Origin: an uncultured Erythrobacter sp.
Lineage (GTDB): Bacteria > Pseudomonadota > Alphaproteobacteria > Sphingomonadales > Sphingomonadaceae
DNA length: 64,000 nt
Direction: 5' to 3'
NCBI GenBank assembly: GCA_947502815.1
Contig: CANNBH010000001.1
Location: 1,116,001 to 1,180,000 of the forward strand
In this document: piece by piece, positions 27,245-36,199 of the stretch
Numbering within the stretch: the first letter of the stretch is position 1
Layout of the letters: each line of letters begins with the position of its first letter
Translations under genes and position numbers: made by a program
Notes under the pieces: model-generated
The model's database searches: none
Seen by the model: only the letters and a program-made list of their open reading frames with translations
What the model was told of the DNA's origin: nothing

Positions 27245-28456
27245 TCAATTTTGCTGCTCGAACCGATCCAATTGAGAGGCATGCGAGCGGTGTTGGCCGG
27301 TTTCGCTCGCGGCCATCATCGCGCGCATCGAAGCCAGCGCTTCGCTGGTGAGGGTGAGGTCCAGCTCGCGGTAGGTCCGCGCAATTGCGGCCTCCCAATC
27401 AGCGTTCAAATCATCGAAATGCAGCCGCGCGACCGGCCCGCTCCAACTCTGCAACGCTGCCTCAATTCGGGTGTCGCGCAAGGCGATCTTATGCGCCCAT
27501 AGGGCCTCAATCTGCGCCAAATCGCAACTGTCGGATTGGATTGCCATCTGATTTGCGGCCAGCGAAACCGCGCTGCGCAGGACCGCAGCCTTATCCCGCT
27601 GTGCAATGACAAGGCGCGCGCCCGGATACATCGCCAGCAACACGGCGAGGTCTTCGGAAAATTGCGGCGCTTTCATCACTCGCGGCCGCATCACGGTGCC
27701 CCGATGGAGCGAATCCGTGACCAATATTCGCCCGAGCTCGCCGTAGATTGGCGCGGCATCGCGGGTTTCGCTGAACGCAGAATAGCTAGGGATGCGCCAC
27801 TGCGTTTCGTAAACCGAATGGTTGAGAGCGCCCGCAAGCCAAGCAAGCTCTTCTTCGATCGCACCGCTGGCCATGGGATGGATGGATTGCAGCCACGGGT
27901 TCAGCATCCCCAGCATCGCCAGATCAAGCGACCCTTTGATCCGCCGCAGCGTCAGATTGCCCGGCACAGGCCGCCATGCATCGCAAAAACGGGTGTGCGA
28001 ATGCGCCGGGTCAGAGGCGAGCAATTTGTGAATGCGTGTCGTCCCGCTGCGCATGTGGCCGACTACTATAATGGGAGGCGCCATTAACTCGGCGTCACGC
28101 GGAAACGGATTGGCGTCCCAGTAAGAACCAAGGGCGAGGCGGTTTGCGATCACACGAACCAATTGCCCATAGGCCATTGCCTGTCCCAAAGGGTTGAGAT
28201 CGGCCTCCGCCTGCACAGCCCCGGCTAGTTTTTCGAGCCTGAGGCGAAAGTCAGTGACGTCAACGGATGATCGCCCGCCGCTTTCTGCCAATTTGGCCCG
28301 GCTGCCAAACGGCTTTGCGGCCATTGCCCAAAGCGCGTCAGGATCGAGCGATGGCGTGGGCAGCCACCCTTTGTCCCATGCCCGACCAAGGAAAGTGTTC
28401 GCACGCTCTGCCAGCTTTCCGCGCGCCAATGGATGCTCGCGAACGGGGGCGCCCAT
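27245..28456 (-). CDS. Sulfotransferase-family protein
   Basis: A 403-residue protein of the PAPS-dependent sulfotransferase superfamily (Sulfotransfer_3 type). The 5'-phosphosulfate loop is VVGHMRSGTTRIHKLLAS; a later PGARLVIAQRDKAAVLRS corresponds to the 3'-phosphate-binding region. ATG at 28456 shares one base with the purN stop (TGATG), so it is probably coupled to the purM-purN operon. Many bacterial members have no known acceptor; no sulfate-activation genes lie nearby. Confidence 0.8.
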   Translation of the reverse strand: MGAPVREHPLARGKLAERANTFLGRAWDKGWLPTPSLDPDALWAMAAKPFGSRAKLAESGGRSSVDVTDFRLRLEKLAGAVQAEADLNPLGQAMAYGQLVRVIANRLALGSYWDANPFPRDAELMAPPIIVVGHMRSGTTRIHKLLASDPAHSHTRFCDAWRPVPGNLTLRRIKGSLDLAMLGMLNPWLQSIHPMASGAIEEELAWLAGALNHSVYETQWRIPSYSAFSETRDAAPIYGELGRILVTDSLHRGTVMRPRVMKAPQFSEDLAVLLAMYPGARLVIAQRDKAAVLRSAVSLAANQMAIQSDSCDLAQIEALWAHKIALRDTRIEAALQSWSGPVARLHFDDLNADWEAAIARTYRELDLTLTSEALASMRAMMAASETGQHRSHASQLDRFEQQN

Positions 28457-29439
28457 CAGAATTGGTCGGCTGCGTCGAGGAGTTTGGTGAGCCGCGCAGG
28501 GGCGGTGGCGCGCCAAGATCGCTCAAGCCATTCTGCGATATGGTCCCAGTCGAGATCAGCGCGGTTCAGGATCACGCCAACCCACCCGCTCGCGCCGTAA
28601 AATGCTGGTTTGTAGTAGGTTTCCGGCTGGGTTTCGACCAAGTTCAAAAGCTCATCCATCCCGCTGGTTTTGACCAGCAGTGCGATGTGTTCGCTGCCAT
28701 GGTGACGATCGGAGAAATAGGCGAAATATTTGCCCGTTTTTTGCGTGCCGACACGGAATCCGGGGGAGCCGTGGCTCTCGCGCTCGTGAGTTTCGGGAAG
28801 GGCGAGGGCAAGCCCGCGCAGTTTCGCAAACAGGAAATCCGGATCGGAGCCGCGCGAGACGTAATCGGCGACGGCGCGGGGATAGAGTTGATGCTCCGCC
28901 AGTTTGACGCGCTCGCTAAGGCTCTCGGGTGTATCGCCCAGCGCAATCGCGACCTTGGCCTGCGCCAGTACATCGCCCGCGTCCAATTCTGCCGTCACCA
29001 CATGCACGCTTGCGCCAGCATGGCTGTCGCCCGCTTCAATCGCGCGGGCATGGGTGTCGAGCCCCTTGTATTTCGGCAGCAGGGATGGGTGAATGTTGAG
29101 GATGCGGCCGTCCCACCGGCGCACAAATTCCTCTGACAGAATGCGCATATATCCCGCCAGCACCAGATATTGCGCCCCCGCTTGCACTGCCGCCTGCTCC
29201 ATCGCGGCGTCTTGCGCGCTGCGGCTATGGCCTTTGTGCGAATGGACATAGGTGGGAATCCCTTCGAGCTCAGCCAATTTCAACCCGCCTGCATCCGGCA
29301 TATTGCTGGCGACAAGCACAACGTCATACGGCGCATCGGGCAATCGGCTGGCATAGAGAATTGCGGCCATATTCGTGCCGCCGCCCGAAATGAATATCGC
29401 GATCTTCGCCTTGTCGGTCGAGGTTGGCTGGTTAGCCAA
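28456..29439 (-). CDS. purN: Phosphoribosylglycinamide formyltransferase fused to an MmcQ/YjbR-like domain
   Basis: A 327-residue protein. Residues about 10-205 are a complete Pur[53 protein letters not shown] (catalytic Asn and His) and DAGDVLAQ. The frame continues without a stop into about 115 residues resembling an MmcQ/YjbR (DNA-binding-like) domain: [58 protein letters not shown]. The start is best placed at TTG (29439), 10 codons before the core and overlapping purM by 8 nt; the first ATG lies inside the core. The extra domain's role is unknown. Confidence 0.85.
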   Translation of the reverse strand: MANQPTSTDKAKIAIFISGGGTNMAAILYASRLPDAPYDVVLVASNMPDAGGLKLAELEGIPTYVHSHKGHSRSAQDAAMEQAAVQAGAQYLVLAGYMRILSEEFVRRWDGRILNIHPSLLPKYKGLDTHARAIEAGDSHAGASVHVVTAELDAGDVLAQAKVAIALGDTPESLSERVKLAEHQLYPRAVADYVSRGSDPDFLFAKLRGLALALPETHERESHGSPGFRVGTQKTGKYFAYFSDRHHGSEHIALLVKTSGMDELLNLVETQPETYYKPAFYGASGWVGVILNRADLDWDHIAEWLERSWRATAPARLTKLLDAADQF

Positions 29440-30529
29440 GGTGAGAGGCTTCCCAATCGGCGGTGGCGGACCACGTTCCGGCGCTTCCGCGAACGGTGCA
29501 ACCCTTTGTGCCTTCTGCAATCTCACCAATTCGCACAACAGTTTCGCCTGCCGATTCCAACCGCTGGGTGATCGTCGCCACGTCTTCTTTCGCCACGGCC
29601 AGAACCATGCCAACCCCGCAATTGAACGTCCGCGCCATTTCGGCAGGTTCAATGTGCCCTTGTGATTGCAGGAATGCCATCAATCGCGGCTGAGCCCACA
29701 GGTCGGCATCGACTTGAGCGTGCGCACCATCTGGCAAAATGCGCGGCAGATTTTCCAGCAATCCGCCGCCTGTAATATGCGCAAGCCCGTGGACCAATCC
29801 TTCGCGGATCAGCGGCAGCAGGCTGGCGACATAAATTTTCGTCGGCTCAATCAAAGCATCAATCAGCAAACGTTCCTGATCAAACAGGGCCGGGCGGTCC
29901 AGTTTCCAACCTTTGTCCGCCGCAAGCCTGCGCACAAGCGAATAGCCGTTGGAATGGACGCCCGAACTGGCAAGTCCAATCAAGACATCACCCGGTGCGA
30001 CTTTATCGCCGGTCAGCTGCTCTCCGCGTTCAACTGCGCCGACGCAAAACCCAGCCAAGTCATAATCGCCATCACCGTACATGCCCGGCATTTCCGCAGT
30101 CTCGCCGCCGATCAACGCGCATCCTGCTTGCTTGCAACCATCGGCAATCCCCGCGACCACGCGTGTTGCGACGCCATTTTCCAATTTACCAGTTGCGAAG
30201 TAATCGAGGAAGAAAAGCGGCTCTGCGCCTTGAACAATCAAATCGTTGACGCACATGGCGACCAAATCAATGCCCACACTGTCATGGCGATCAAATTCGA
30301 TCGCCAATTTCAGCTTTGTTCCCACCCCATCATTCGCCGCGACCAACAATGGGTCTTTGTATCCGGCGGCTTTGGGGTCGAAGAATCCACCGAATCCCCC
30401 CAGCTCACTGGTGGCGCCGGGACGCGCTGTGGCTTTGGCAAGCGGGGCGATGGCTCTGATAAGCGCGTTGCCCGCATCGATGGAAACACCAGCATCGGCG
30501 TAGGTGTAAGATGATTTTGTGTCGGTCAT
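29432..30529 (-). CDS. purM: Phosphoribosylformylglycinamidine cyclo-ligase (AIR synthetase)
   Basis: A 365-residue PurM of de novo purine synthesis. The start [20 protein letters not shown] aligns with E. coli PurM; an ATG six codons upstream is possible. ATP-binding glycine-rich segments include [21 protein letters not shown] and [12 protein letters not shown]. purM-purN is a conserved operon; here both lead into a sulfotransferase gene. Divergent from the DUF2066 gene with 70 bp between. Confidence 0.95.
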   Translation of the reverse strand: MTDTKSSYTYADAGVSIDAGNALIRAIAPLAKATARPGATSELGGFGGFFDPKAAGYKDPLLVAANDGVGTKLKLAIEFDRHDSVGIDLVAMCVNDLIVQGAEPLFFLDYFATGKLENGVATRVVAGIADGCKQAGCALIGGETAEMPGMYGDGDYDLAGFCVGAVERGEQLTGDKVAPGDVLIGLASSGVHSNGYSLVRRLAADKGWKLDRPALFDQERLLIDALIEPTKIYVASLLPLIREGLVHGLAHITGGGLLENLPRILPDGAHAQVDADLWAQPRLMAFLQSQGHIEPAEMARTFNCGVGMVLAVAKEDVATITQRLESAGETVVRIGEIAEGTKGCTVRGSAGTWSATADWEASHLG

Positions 30530-30599
30530 ATGCGCGGGTTTAGCCATTCAGGCTTGGAATTCCACTCGCCATTGGGCAAAGGACGATAAGATTTCCCCG

Positions 30600-31904
30600 A
30601 TGGCAACGACTTTGCACCCTTTTGGCCCGTTTTTGAGCGCCCTTCGACCCACGATCACGGGCCTGCGATGGCTGCTGGCTGCGGTTTTGGCCTTGGTTTT
30701 GCTGGGCGGGGGCTATGCTTTGGTGCTGGCGCAAGTTTCTGGGGATCGGGGAATCGCCCCGACAGCGTCCAGTTCTGATATCGAAGTGCGCGGGATCGAA
30801 GTGGATGTTCGCGCCGAAACCGGCCTTGAAGCCCGCAATCAGGCATGGCGTCAGGCACAGCGCGAAGCGTGGCGCAAGGTGGGCGGGCCCGCAATTGCCG
30901 ATGGGCAACTTTCTGGCATGGTGTCTGCCATTGTAATTCAGCGTGAAAGGGTTGGCCCCAAACGTTATGTCGCGACGTTGGGCGTGACCTTTGATCGGCA
31001 ACGCGCAGGGCGCTTTCTCGGCGGCGGATCGCGGGCGCGTTCGTCCGCTCCGATGCTGTTGATCCCCGTTACCGCCAGCGCGGGCGCATACACCGCGTTC
31101 GAAGTGCGCAACCCGTGGCAGCGTGCTTGGGCCAATTTCAATCCGGGAACCAGCCGCATCGATTATGTTCGGCCAACCGGGGCAGGGGGCGATTCGCTCT
31201 TGCTCAATTACGGGCAAGCGGGCCGGCGCAGCCGCGCATGGTGGCGCACCACCCTTGACCAATACAGCGCCGCCGATGCGCTGGTTCCGATTGCGCGGTT
31301 GGAGCACCAATTCCCCGGTGGCCCGATAAAGGGCACCTTTACCGCGCGTTACGGCCCCGATTCCAAAGTGCTCGAGAGCTTTGAGATGGAAGCAAACGGC
31401 CCAGGTCAGCTTGACGAAATGTTGAACGACGCGGTTGAGCGCATGGATGCGATCTATGAGCAAGCGCTTGTCGCAGGCGCGTTGCAGCCGGATCCAACCT
31501 TGCGGCTGGGCGGATCGGGCCAAGTGGATCCGGCAATCGCCCGTTTGATCGAAATTGGCCGCGCGATCAGAGCGCGGGATCAGGCTGCGACAGCCGCGGC
31601 CGCTGCGGCGAATGCGGCTCCGACGGCGGCTGCACCCAGCACCCAACCGGTTCCAGCGCCTGCGGTGGTGCGCAGCTTCACTGTTCAATTCGCAACGCCG
31701 GATGCGATGACATTCGATGCAACATTGTCGAGCGTCCGGCAGGTGTCGGGCGTGCGCGGGCTTGCTGTGACGAGCACCGCGATGGGCGGCACATCGGTGA
31801 TGAGCGTGAGTTACGGCGGCGATCTTTCGGCGCTGGCGGGCGCGCTGCGCGCGCGGGGCTTTACGGTTCGCGAAGGCGCCAATGCGCTCGCCATTTCCCG
31901 CTAA
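30600..31904 (+). CDS. DUF2066-domain exported protein
   Basis: A 434-residue protein with an N-terminal membrane or signal segment (GLRWLLAAVLALVLLGGGYAL), a DUF2066-like region (VRAETGLEARNQAWRQAQRE, QRERVGPKRYVATLGVTFD), a central beta-rich part, an Ala-rich linker (about 350-375) and a C-terminal ferredoxin-like unit (VVRSFTVQFATPDAMTFDATLSSVRQVSGV...ALRARGFTVREG). ATG at 30600 is preferred over an upstream in-frame codon at 30519. Placing DUF2066 directly before an hda-like gene is frequent in proteobacteria. Function unknown. Confidence 0.8.
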   Translation: MATTLHPFGPFLSALRPTITGLRWLLAAVLALVLLGGGYALVLAQVSGDRGIAPTASSSDIEVRGIEVDVRAETGLEARNQAWRQAQREAWRKVGGPAIADGQLSGMVSAIVIQRERVGPKRYVATLGVTFDRQRAGRFLGGGSRARSSAPMLLIPVTASAGAYTAFEVRNPWQRAWANFNPGTSRIDYVRPTGAGGDSLLLNYGQAGRRSRAWWRTTLDQYSAADALVPIARLEHQFPGGPIKGTFTARYGPDSKVLESFEMEANGPGQLDEMLNDAVERMDAIYEQALVAGALQPDPTLRLGGSGQVDPAIARLIEIGRAIRARDQAATAAAAAANAAPTAAAPSTQPVPAPAVVRSFTVQFATPDAMTFDATLSSVRQVSGVRGLAVTSTAMGGTSVMSVSYGGDLSALAGALRARGFTVREGANALAISR

Positions 31905-31936
31905 GCGGCAAGAGCGAATCATGCAGCGCGGTTGTT

Positions 31937-32566
31937 ATGTCTAATCCTGTTCAAACGGCTTTGCCCTTGGCCTCCAGCGGCGCTGACGGCGCGCGCAGGA
32001 TCGTGATCGGTAACGCCAACAGCGCGGTGTTGGACGCGATCCAGACGTCGCAGAATTGGCCGTTCCACACCGCTATCCTCACTGGACCGCGTCGCTCGGG
32101 CAAATCGCTTATCGGGCGGTGGGCCGCGGCAGAGGGGATTGAGGTTGTCGATGGGGCTGATGGATTGGACGAAGACGCGGTTTTTCACAGCTGGAACGCT
32201 GTTCAAGAGGGCGGTTCGCGTGCGGGCCGCGCGCTGTTGTTGATCGCGGATGCGACCCCGTGGGACATTGCTTTGCCCGATCTCAAATCGCGGCTTGGCG
32301 GGTCGCTCCAACTGTCGATCGACGATCCCGACGATGCGATGGCGGCGTCATTGATAGAAGCCCATGCCGAAGCCCGCGCGCTTTCGCTGGCCGAAGGGGC
32401 AGCCGATTACCTCGTCCCGCGCACCCGGCGCAGTTTTGCCAGTTTGGAAGCGTTGGTTGCGGCGATTGATCGCATCAGCCTTGAACGCCAAGCACCCGCC
32501 ACCATGTCTGTATGGAGAGCGGCGTTGGAAGCTTTGCAAGGCCCAGAACAACAAAAACTGTTGTAG
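31937..32566 (+). CDS. hdaA: DnaA-related regulatory ATPase, HdaA-like
   Basis: A 209-residue protein resembling the AAA+ part of DnaA without the DNA-binding domain. A nucleotide loop GPRRSGKSLIGRW (about 51-63), a Walker-B-like LLLIADATP and a sensor region PDLKSRLGG are present. The N-terminus QTALPLASS contains a QTALPL clamp-binding-like motif, as expected of Hda proteins that act with the DnaN clamp to inactivate DnaA-ATP. Thus it probably limits replication initiation. It lies 32 bp after the DUF2066 gene. Confidence 0.82.
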   Translation: MSNPVQTALPLASSGADGARRIVIGNANSAVLDAIQTSQNWPFHTAILTGPRRSGKSLIGRWAAAEGIEVVDGADGLDEDAVFHSWNAVQEGGSRAGRALLLIADATPWDIALPDLKSRLGGSLQLSIDDPDDAMAASLIEAHAEARALSLAEGAADYLVPRTRRSFASLEALVAAIDRISLERQAPATMSVWRAALEALQGPEQQKLL

Positions 32567-32607
32567 CCAAGTTTGCAATTCACCGGTTTTGGTGGGAGAA
32601 TCTCAGA

Positions 32608-33339
32608 ATGTTCGAACGGCTTACCACCTATCTGGATTCCATCATGGCGCGCGATCCCGCTCCGCGTTCACGGTGGGAGATTTTGCTCTATCCCGGCGTT
32701 TTGGCGATCGGTTTGCACCGTGTGGCGCATTGGCTGTTCAATGCAAAAATGTATTTCCTTGCCCGTTTTATCAATCATTTCAGCCGTCTGCTGACTGCGA
32801 TTGACATCCATCCCGGGGCCAAGGTCGGCAAGAATTTCTTCATCGATCACGGCTTTACCGTCATTGGCGAGACGGCTGAGATCGGTGACAATGTGACGAT
32901 TTATCAATGCGTTACATTGGGCGGAACGAACCCTACCAATGGCAAAGGGGGTAAACGCCATCCCACTCTGCTCGACAATGTGATTGTGGGGTCAGGCGCG
33001 CAGATTATTGGACCGATAATTGTGGGCGAACGCGCGCGAGTGGGGGCCAATGCCGTGGTGATGGAAGATGTGCCCGATGGCGCGACCATGATCGGGTTTA
33101 AAGCGCGATCGACCTTGGTTCCGGCAGAGGAGTGGATCAAGGAATTCATCCCCTATGGGACGACGCCTGAGTGCGAAGACGCCGAAGGCAACAGGGTGGA
33201 TTGCATCGAAAAACTTGAAGGTGAACTGGCTGCGTTGCGGGCAGAGGTTGCGGAAATGAAATCCGCGACACCTCTAAACAATCCAGATCCAGTTCAAGCG
33301 TCCCTCGACCTATCTACGAAAAGCGGGACTGGCACCTGA
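32608..33339 (+). CDS. cysE: Serine O-acetyltransferase (EpsC/CysE short type)
   Basis: A 243-residue left-handed beta-helix acetyltransferase. Segments AIDIHPGAKVGKNFFIDHGF, VIGETAEIGDNVTIYQCVTL and the GKGGKRHPTLLDNVIVGSGA repeats match serine acetyltransferases, which start cysteine synthesis from serine and acetyl-CoA. The C-terminus has an extra coiled-coil tail (EKLEGELAALRAEVAEM) beyond the catalytic core. GGGAGA precedes the ATG. The stop shares a base with the next ATG (TGATG). Confidence 0.9.
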   Translation: MFERLTTYLDSIMARDPAPRSRWEILLYPGVLAIGLHRVAHWLFNAKMYFLARFINHFSRLLTAIDIHPGAKVGKNFFIDHGFTVIGETAEIGDNVTIYQCVTLGGTNPTNGKGGKRHPTLLDNVIVGSGAQIIGPIIVGERARVGANAVVMEDVPDGATMIGFKARSTLVPAEEWIKEFIPYGTTPECEDAEGNRVDCIEKLEGELAALRAEVAEMKSATPLNNPDPVQASLDLSTKSGTGT

Positions 33340-33701
33340 TGGGCGCAGCTGGTGGGTCTGGCAAAACGGGCCAGATTGTCGCTTTCCCGGGACCGTCTGC
33401 GTCGCAGGTCGGTTTTGACCGGGAAGAGCTGCAACGCATCCTCGACCTTTATGGACGCATGGTCGCCGCCGGTGAATGGCGCGATTATGCGATGGATTTT
33501 GACAAACACGCTGCCAGCTTTGCCGCGTTTCGGCGCACTGCCGAACGGCCCAATGCCCGCGTTGAAAAACGCCCTGCGCTGCGCAACAAACAGGGGATGT
33601 ACACGCTGTTCGGCGAACACGGTCAGGTGCTCAAACGCGGATCTGAGCTGAGCAATGTGCTCGCACCGATAGAGCGAAAGCTGGTCAAACCGGTCGATTG
33701 A
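33339..33701 (+). CDS. DUF2794-family protein
   Basis: A 120-residue soluble protein with the DUF2794 pattern: QVGFDREELQRILDLYGRMVAAGEWRDYAMDF followed by RTAERPNARVEKRPALRNKQGMYTLFGEHGQVLKRG. It is coupled to cysE by TGATG. The family is restricted largely to alphaproteobacteria and has no known function. Confidence 0.88.
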   Translation: MGAAGGSGKTGQIVAFPGPSASQVGFDREELQRILDLYGRMVAAGEWRDYAMDFDKHAASFAAFRRTAERPNARVEKRPALRNKQGMYTLFGEHGQVLKRGSELSNVLAPIERKLVKPVD

Positions 33702-33737
33702 ACGGTGTTGAACGCGCGTTTGGTGAGCGTGCCTTGT

Positions 33738-34919
33738 TTAGGCGGCGCTCTCCTCAGCCATCGCCAACGGCACCTCTTCCGTCACAGGCAATTTTTCCTG
33801 AAGATTGGGAGGAAGAACCGTCACCACAGCACGCCGGATCGGCTGCCAAAAGGCGGAGAGGCTGAGCAAGGCTGACCCGATTACGAGAGCGGTCAGCGCA
33901 AAGTTCAACTCGACCGCGCCAAATTCTCGGAACAAGAATGTCAGCGCGAACAGCACATAGACCAATGCTGATACAAGCATCGCCCGGCGATCAATCGCGA
34001 GCGCGACCAAGCCAAACCCGATATAGACCGCAAGCACGCCGATTGCGGCGCCAACGCCCAGATTGTCCCCTTCGGTCACGCCAAGCAGCGCGAAAATCGG
34101 GTGGGCGATCATGGGGGCGGCCAGCAAATGGAGCCAAAAGGCGACATCGCTGCGGCGGGTAATCCTATCGCGGTCCGAAATGTCCCAGCGCATGGCAACT
34201 GCCCACACGCAAAGCCCGGCGGCAAAGACGAGGGCAAAGACCACTCTCTCTTCGATATTATCCGGGCCAATCGCGGCCACGATCAGACTTACAACCGTGC
34301 CAGCAATGGCCGCAGCGCCCGCCGCGACCGTAATCGGCACCATAAACCGGCGCCAATGCAAATAGGCTGCACCTGCGGCAACCAGCGCCGCCAGTGAAAT
34401 CATCAAAGCGCCAACAGTGTCATTGCCATCCAAAGCCAGCACCATTCCAGCGCCGGTGACGGCAAAGAACACACCGCCGACAAAAGCGAGCAGCAAGATG
34501 ATCGAGGGCAATGCCATCCGGCGTTTGCGGGTGAAGAATTCTGTCAGCGGCCAAGCTGTCACAGCCACAAACAGCCCAGCGAGAGCCATGCTGACGGTTT
34601 CATTTAAGTCGCGGGTCGCTTGATACGCGTCTCGCTGTGCGTCGGTGGCTTCTGGCAAGCGGTCATAGAAGCTGAAGTAATCTTCGACCGGGGCAACAAC
34701 TCCGGCCAACGCCTGGCCAATGGCCCCAACGGCAACCAAAAGAATGACGACGCCGATGGCGACGAAAATATCGTTGAAGCTATTGATTAGACGAAAGTTC
34801 TCTTCCGACCCGCGCGGCAAATCGCGCACTTTGCTCATATGCGCGCGAAACCCTGATGCGGCCTCGGCGCTTATGGCCCCTGCCGCAACGGCGGAATTGA
34901 TATCGTCTTCGCTGTACAT
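33738..34919 (-). CDS. Polytopic inner-membrane protein of unknown function
   Basis: A 393-residue protein with an N-terminal soluble stretch of about 45 residues (MYSEDDINSAVAAGAISAEA...) followed by roughly ten hydrophobic helices and a short acidic tail. The N-terminal part, which looks like a helical domain with an A-G-x-I/L-S pattern, recalls DUF2157-type membrane proteins, but this is only an impression. Its Shine-Dalgarno sequence lies in the arm of a large palindrome at 34925-34957, so translation or transcription is probably regulated. The gene stands alone, tail-to-tail with DUF2794. Confidence 0.72.
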   Translation of the reverse strand: MYSEDDINSAVAAGAISAEAASGFRAHMSKVRDLPRGSEENFRLINSFNDIFVAIGVVILLVAVGAIGQALAGVVAPVEDYFSFYDRLPEATDAQRDAYQATRDLNETVSMALAGLFVAVTAWPLTEFFTRKRRMALPSIILLLAFVGGVFFAVTGAGMVLALDGNDTVGALMISLAALVAAGAAYLHWRRFMVPITVAAGAAAIAGTVVSLIVAAIGPDNIEERVVFALVFAAGLCVWAVAMRWDISDRDRITRRSDVAFWLHLLAAPMIAHPIFALLGVTEGDNLGVGAAIGVLAVYIGFGLVALAIDRRAMLVSALVYVLFALTFLFREFGAVELNFALTALVIGSALLSLSAFWQPIRRAVVTVLPPNLQEKLPVTEEVPLAMAEESAA

Positions 34920-34924
34920 AGCAG

Positions 34925-34957
34925 CCTCTCCTAGATTTACGCGTAAACTAGGAGAGG
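34925..34957 (-). promoter_or_regulatory. Palindrome covering the ribosome-binding site of the 33738-34919 gene
   Basis: Two 10-bp arms, CCTCTCCTAG (34925-34934) and CTAGGAGAGG (34948-34957), enclose the perfect 12-bp palindrome TTTACGCGTAAA with one extra base. On the minus-strand message the last arm contains AGGAGAGG five bases before the ATG. The site could be a repressor operator or an RNA hairpin hiding the ribosome site. Confidence 0.65.
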
Positions 34958-35045
34958 TGTGTTACTGTGTCAATACGCCGGGTTGGCGGCATAGATTCGG
35001 TCCAACCAAACCTGCCCAAAATTCTCAACCCCTGGCTCAACGGCA

Positions 35046-35079
35046 AACGGCCCCCGCGCATTTCTGCGCGGAGGCCGTT
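35046..35079 (-). terminator. Probable hairpin terminator of the 35111-36040 SDR gene
   Basis: A 15-bp stem with one mismatch (AACGGCC.CCGCGCA / TGCGCGG.GGCCGTT) and loop TTTC. It is 31 bp downstream of the SDR stop on the minus strand. The following T-run is short (TTT including stem bases), so termination may be partial. Confidence 0.5.
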
Positions 35080-35110
35080 ACATTGCAAACCTGAAAGGCG
35101 GTGAGCGGGT

Positions 35111-36040
35111 TTATCCGCGCGCGCTGGATGGGCCAGTGCCGGTCACTTTCTGCATTGCTGTCAGGATCGCGCCAGACTGCTCGCTGCCCGATTGCGGGGC
35201 AACAAGGTTGCTGAAGGAATTGATGTCGTCCCAGCGATCCGCAAAGCCTTCGACGGTGCGCTCACCATCTTGCAGCCACACGGCGTCGTTCATCACGACC
35301 CATGAAGAGTGGAAACCGCCAGCGCCAGCGCCGACGATGGCGTTGGTTGGGCTGTCTTCGCTAACGAGGTAAAGCGCGGCAGGCACCACGTTTTCAGGCG
35401 CGAACAATTTAAAGGCTTCTTCGGGGAAGAGGTCTTCGGTCATGCGCGTGCCAGCCACTGGTGACAGCGAGTTGCAACGGATGTTGTATTTCGCGCCTTC
35501 GAGCTGAAGCGTTTTCGTCAGACCAGCAAGGCCAAGCTTAGCCGCGCCATAGTTTGCCTGACCAAAGTTGCCGAACAGGCCGGTTGACGATGCGGTCATC
35601 AGAACGCGGCCATACGCTTGCTCACGGAATGTTTCCCAGCATGCTTTGGTTACAAAAGCGGAACCGGTGAGGTGGACCTTGAGAACCAGCTCAAAATCTT
35701 CCGGGGTCATTTTGTGGAATGTCTTGTCGCGCAGGATACCAGCGTTGTTGATGAGAACGTGCACGCCGCCCCATTTCTGCTTTGTATCGGCGACCATCTT
35801 TTCCATCTGGTCATATTCTGTGACGCTGCCGCCATTGGCGATTGCTTCGCCGCCAGCTTTTTCGATTTCGGCAACAACTTCTGCTGCTGCGTCCGATGTT
35901 CCGGTGCCATCGCGTGATCCGCCAAGATCATTGACGACGACTTTAGCGCCGCGCTTGGCTAGCTCGATCGCATAGGCGCGGCCCAGACCGCCTCCGGCAC
36001 CCGTGACGATGGCGACTTTATCTTTGAAGGAGATGCTCAT
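35111..36040 (-). CDS. SDR-family dehydrogenase, MFE-2/HSD17B4-like (3R)-hydroxyacyl-CoA type
   Basis: A 309-residue SDR. The cofactor loop [20 protein letters not shown], the segment [28 protein letters not shown] and the catalytic SSTG...NYGAAK are typical of the dehydrogenase part of peroxisomal multifunctional enzyme 2 and its bacterial relatives. It lacks hydratase and sterol-carrier domains. Likely substrates are 3-hydroxyacyl-CoA or steroid-type hydroxyls. A perfect 16-bp palindrome lies 37 bp upstream of its start, so it is probably under repressor control. Confidence 0.87.
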   Translation of the reverse strand: MSISFKDKVAIVTGAGGGLGRAYAIELAKRGAKVVVNDLGGSRDGTGTSDAAAEVVAEIEKAGGEAIANGGSVTEYDQMEKMVADTKQKWGGVHVLINNAGILRDKTFHKMTPEDFELVLKVHLTGSAFVTKACWETFREQAYGRVLMTASSTGLFGNFGQANYGAAKLGLAGLTKTLQLEGAKYNIRCNSLSPVAGTRMTEDLFPEEAFKLFAPENVVPAALYLVSEDSPTNAIVGAGAGGFHSSWVVMNDAVWLQDGERTVEGFADRWDDINSFSNLVAPQSGSEQSGAILTAMQKVTGTGPSSARG

Positions 36041-36077
36041 GGGGGATTATCCTTTCCGTCTATTTTTATGTTCGCAT

Positions 36078-36093
36078 CCGTAAACGTTTACGG
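36078..36093. promoter_or_regulatory. Operator-like palindrome upstream of the MFE-2-like SDR gene
   Basis: CCGTAAACGTTTACGG is a perfect 16-bp palindrome in the promoter region of the leftward SDR gene. Its size and symmetry suit a TetR-family dimer. The core GTAAAC/GTTTAC recurs in the palindrome at 34936-34947. Confidence 0.6.
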
Positions 36094-36199
36094 AAACGTC
36101 AATCTGTTGGGTGCTCGGTGGCACTTTCTCCGCTGCGTTGCAACAGGGGGCATAGCTATTTGGCGATGCCGTAGGGGCAGGACGAGGCTGAACGAGGGT

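Noticed and set aside
30540..31922. 460-codon open frame antisense to the DUF2066 gene
   Set aside because: It is a GC-driven shadow with Arg/His/Cys-rich composition and no motifs; the plus-strand frame has a signal segment and family features.
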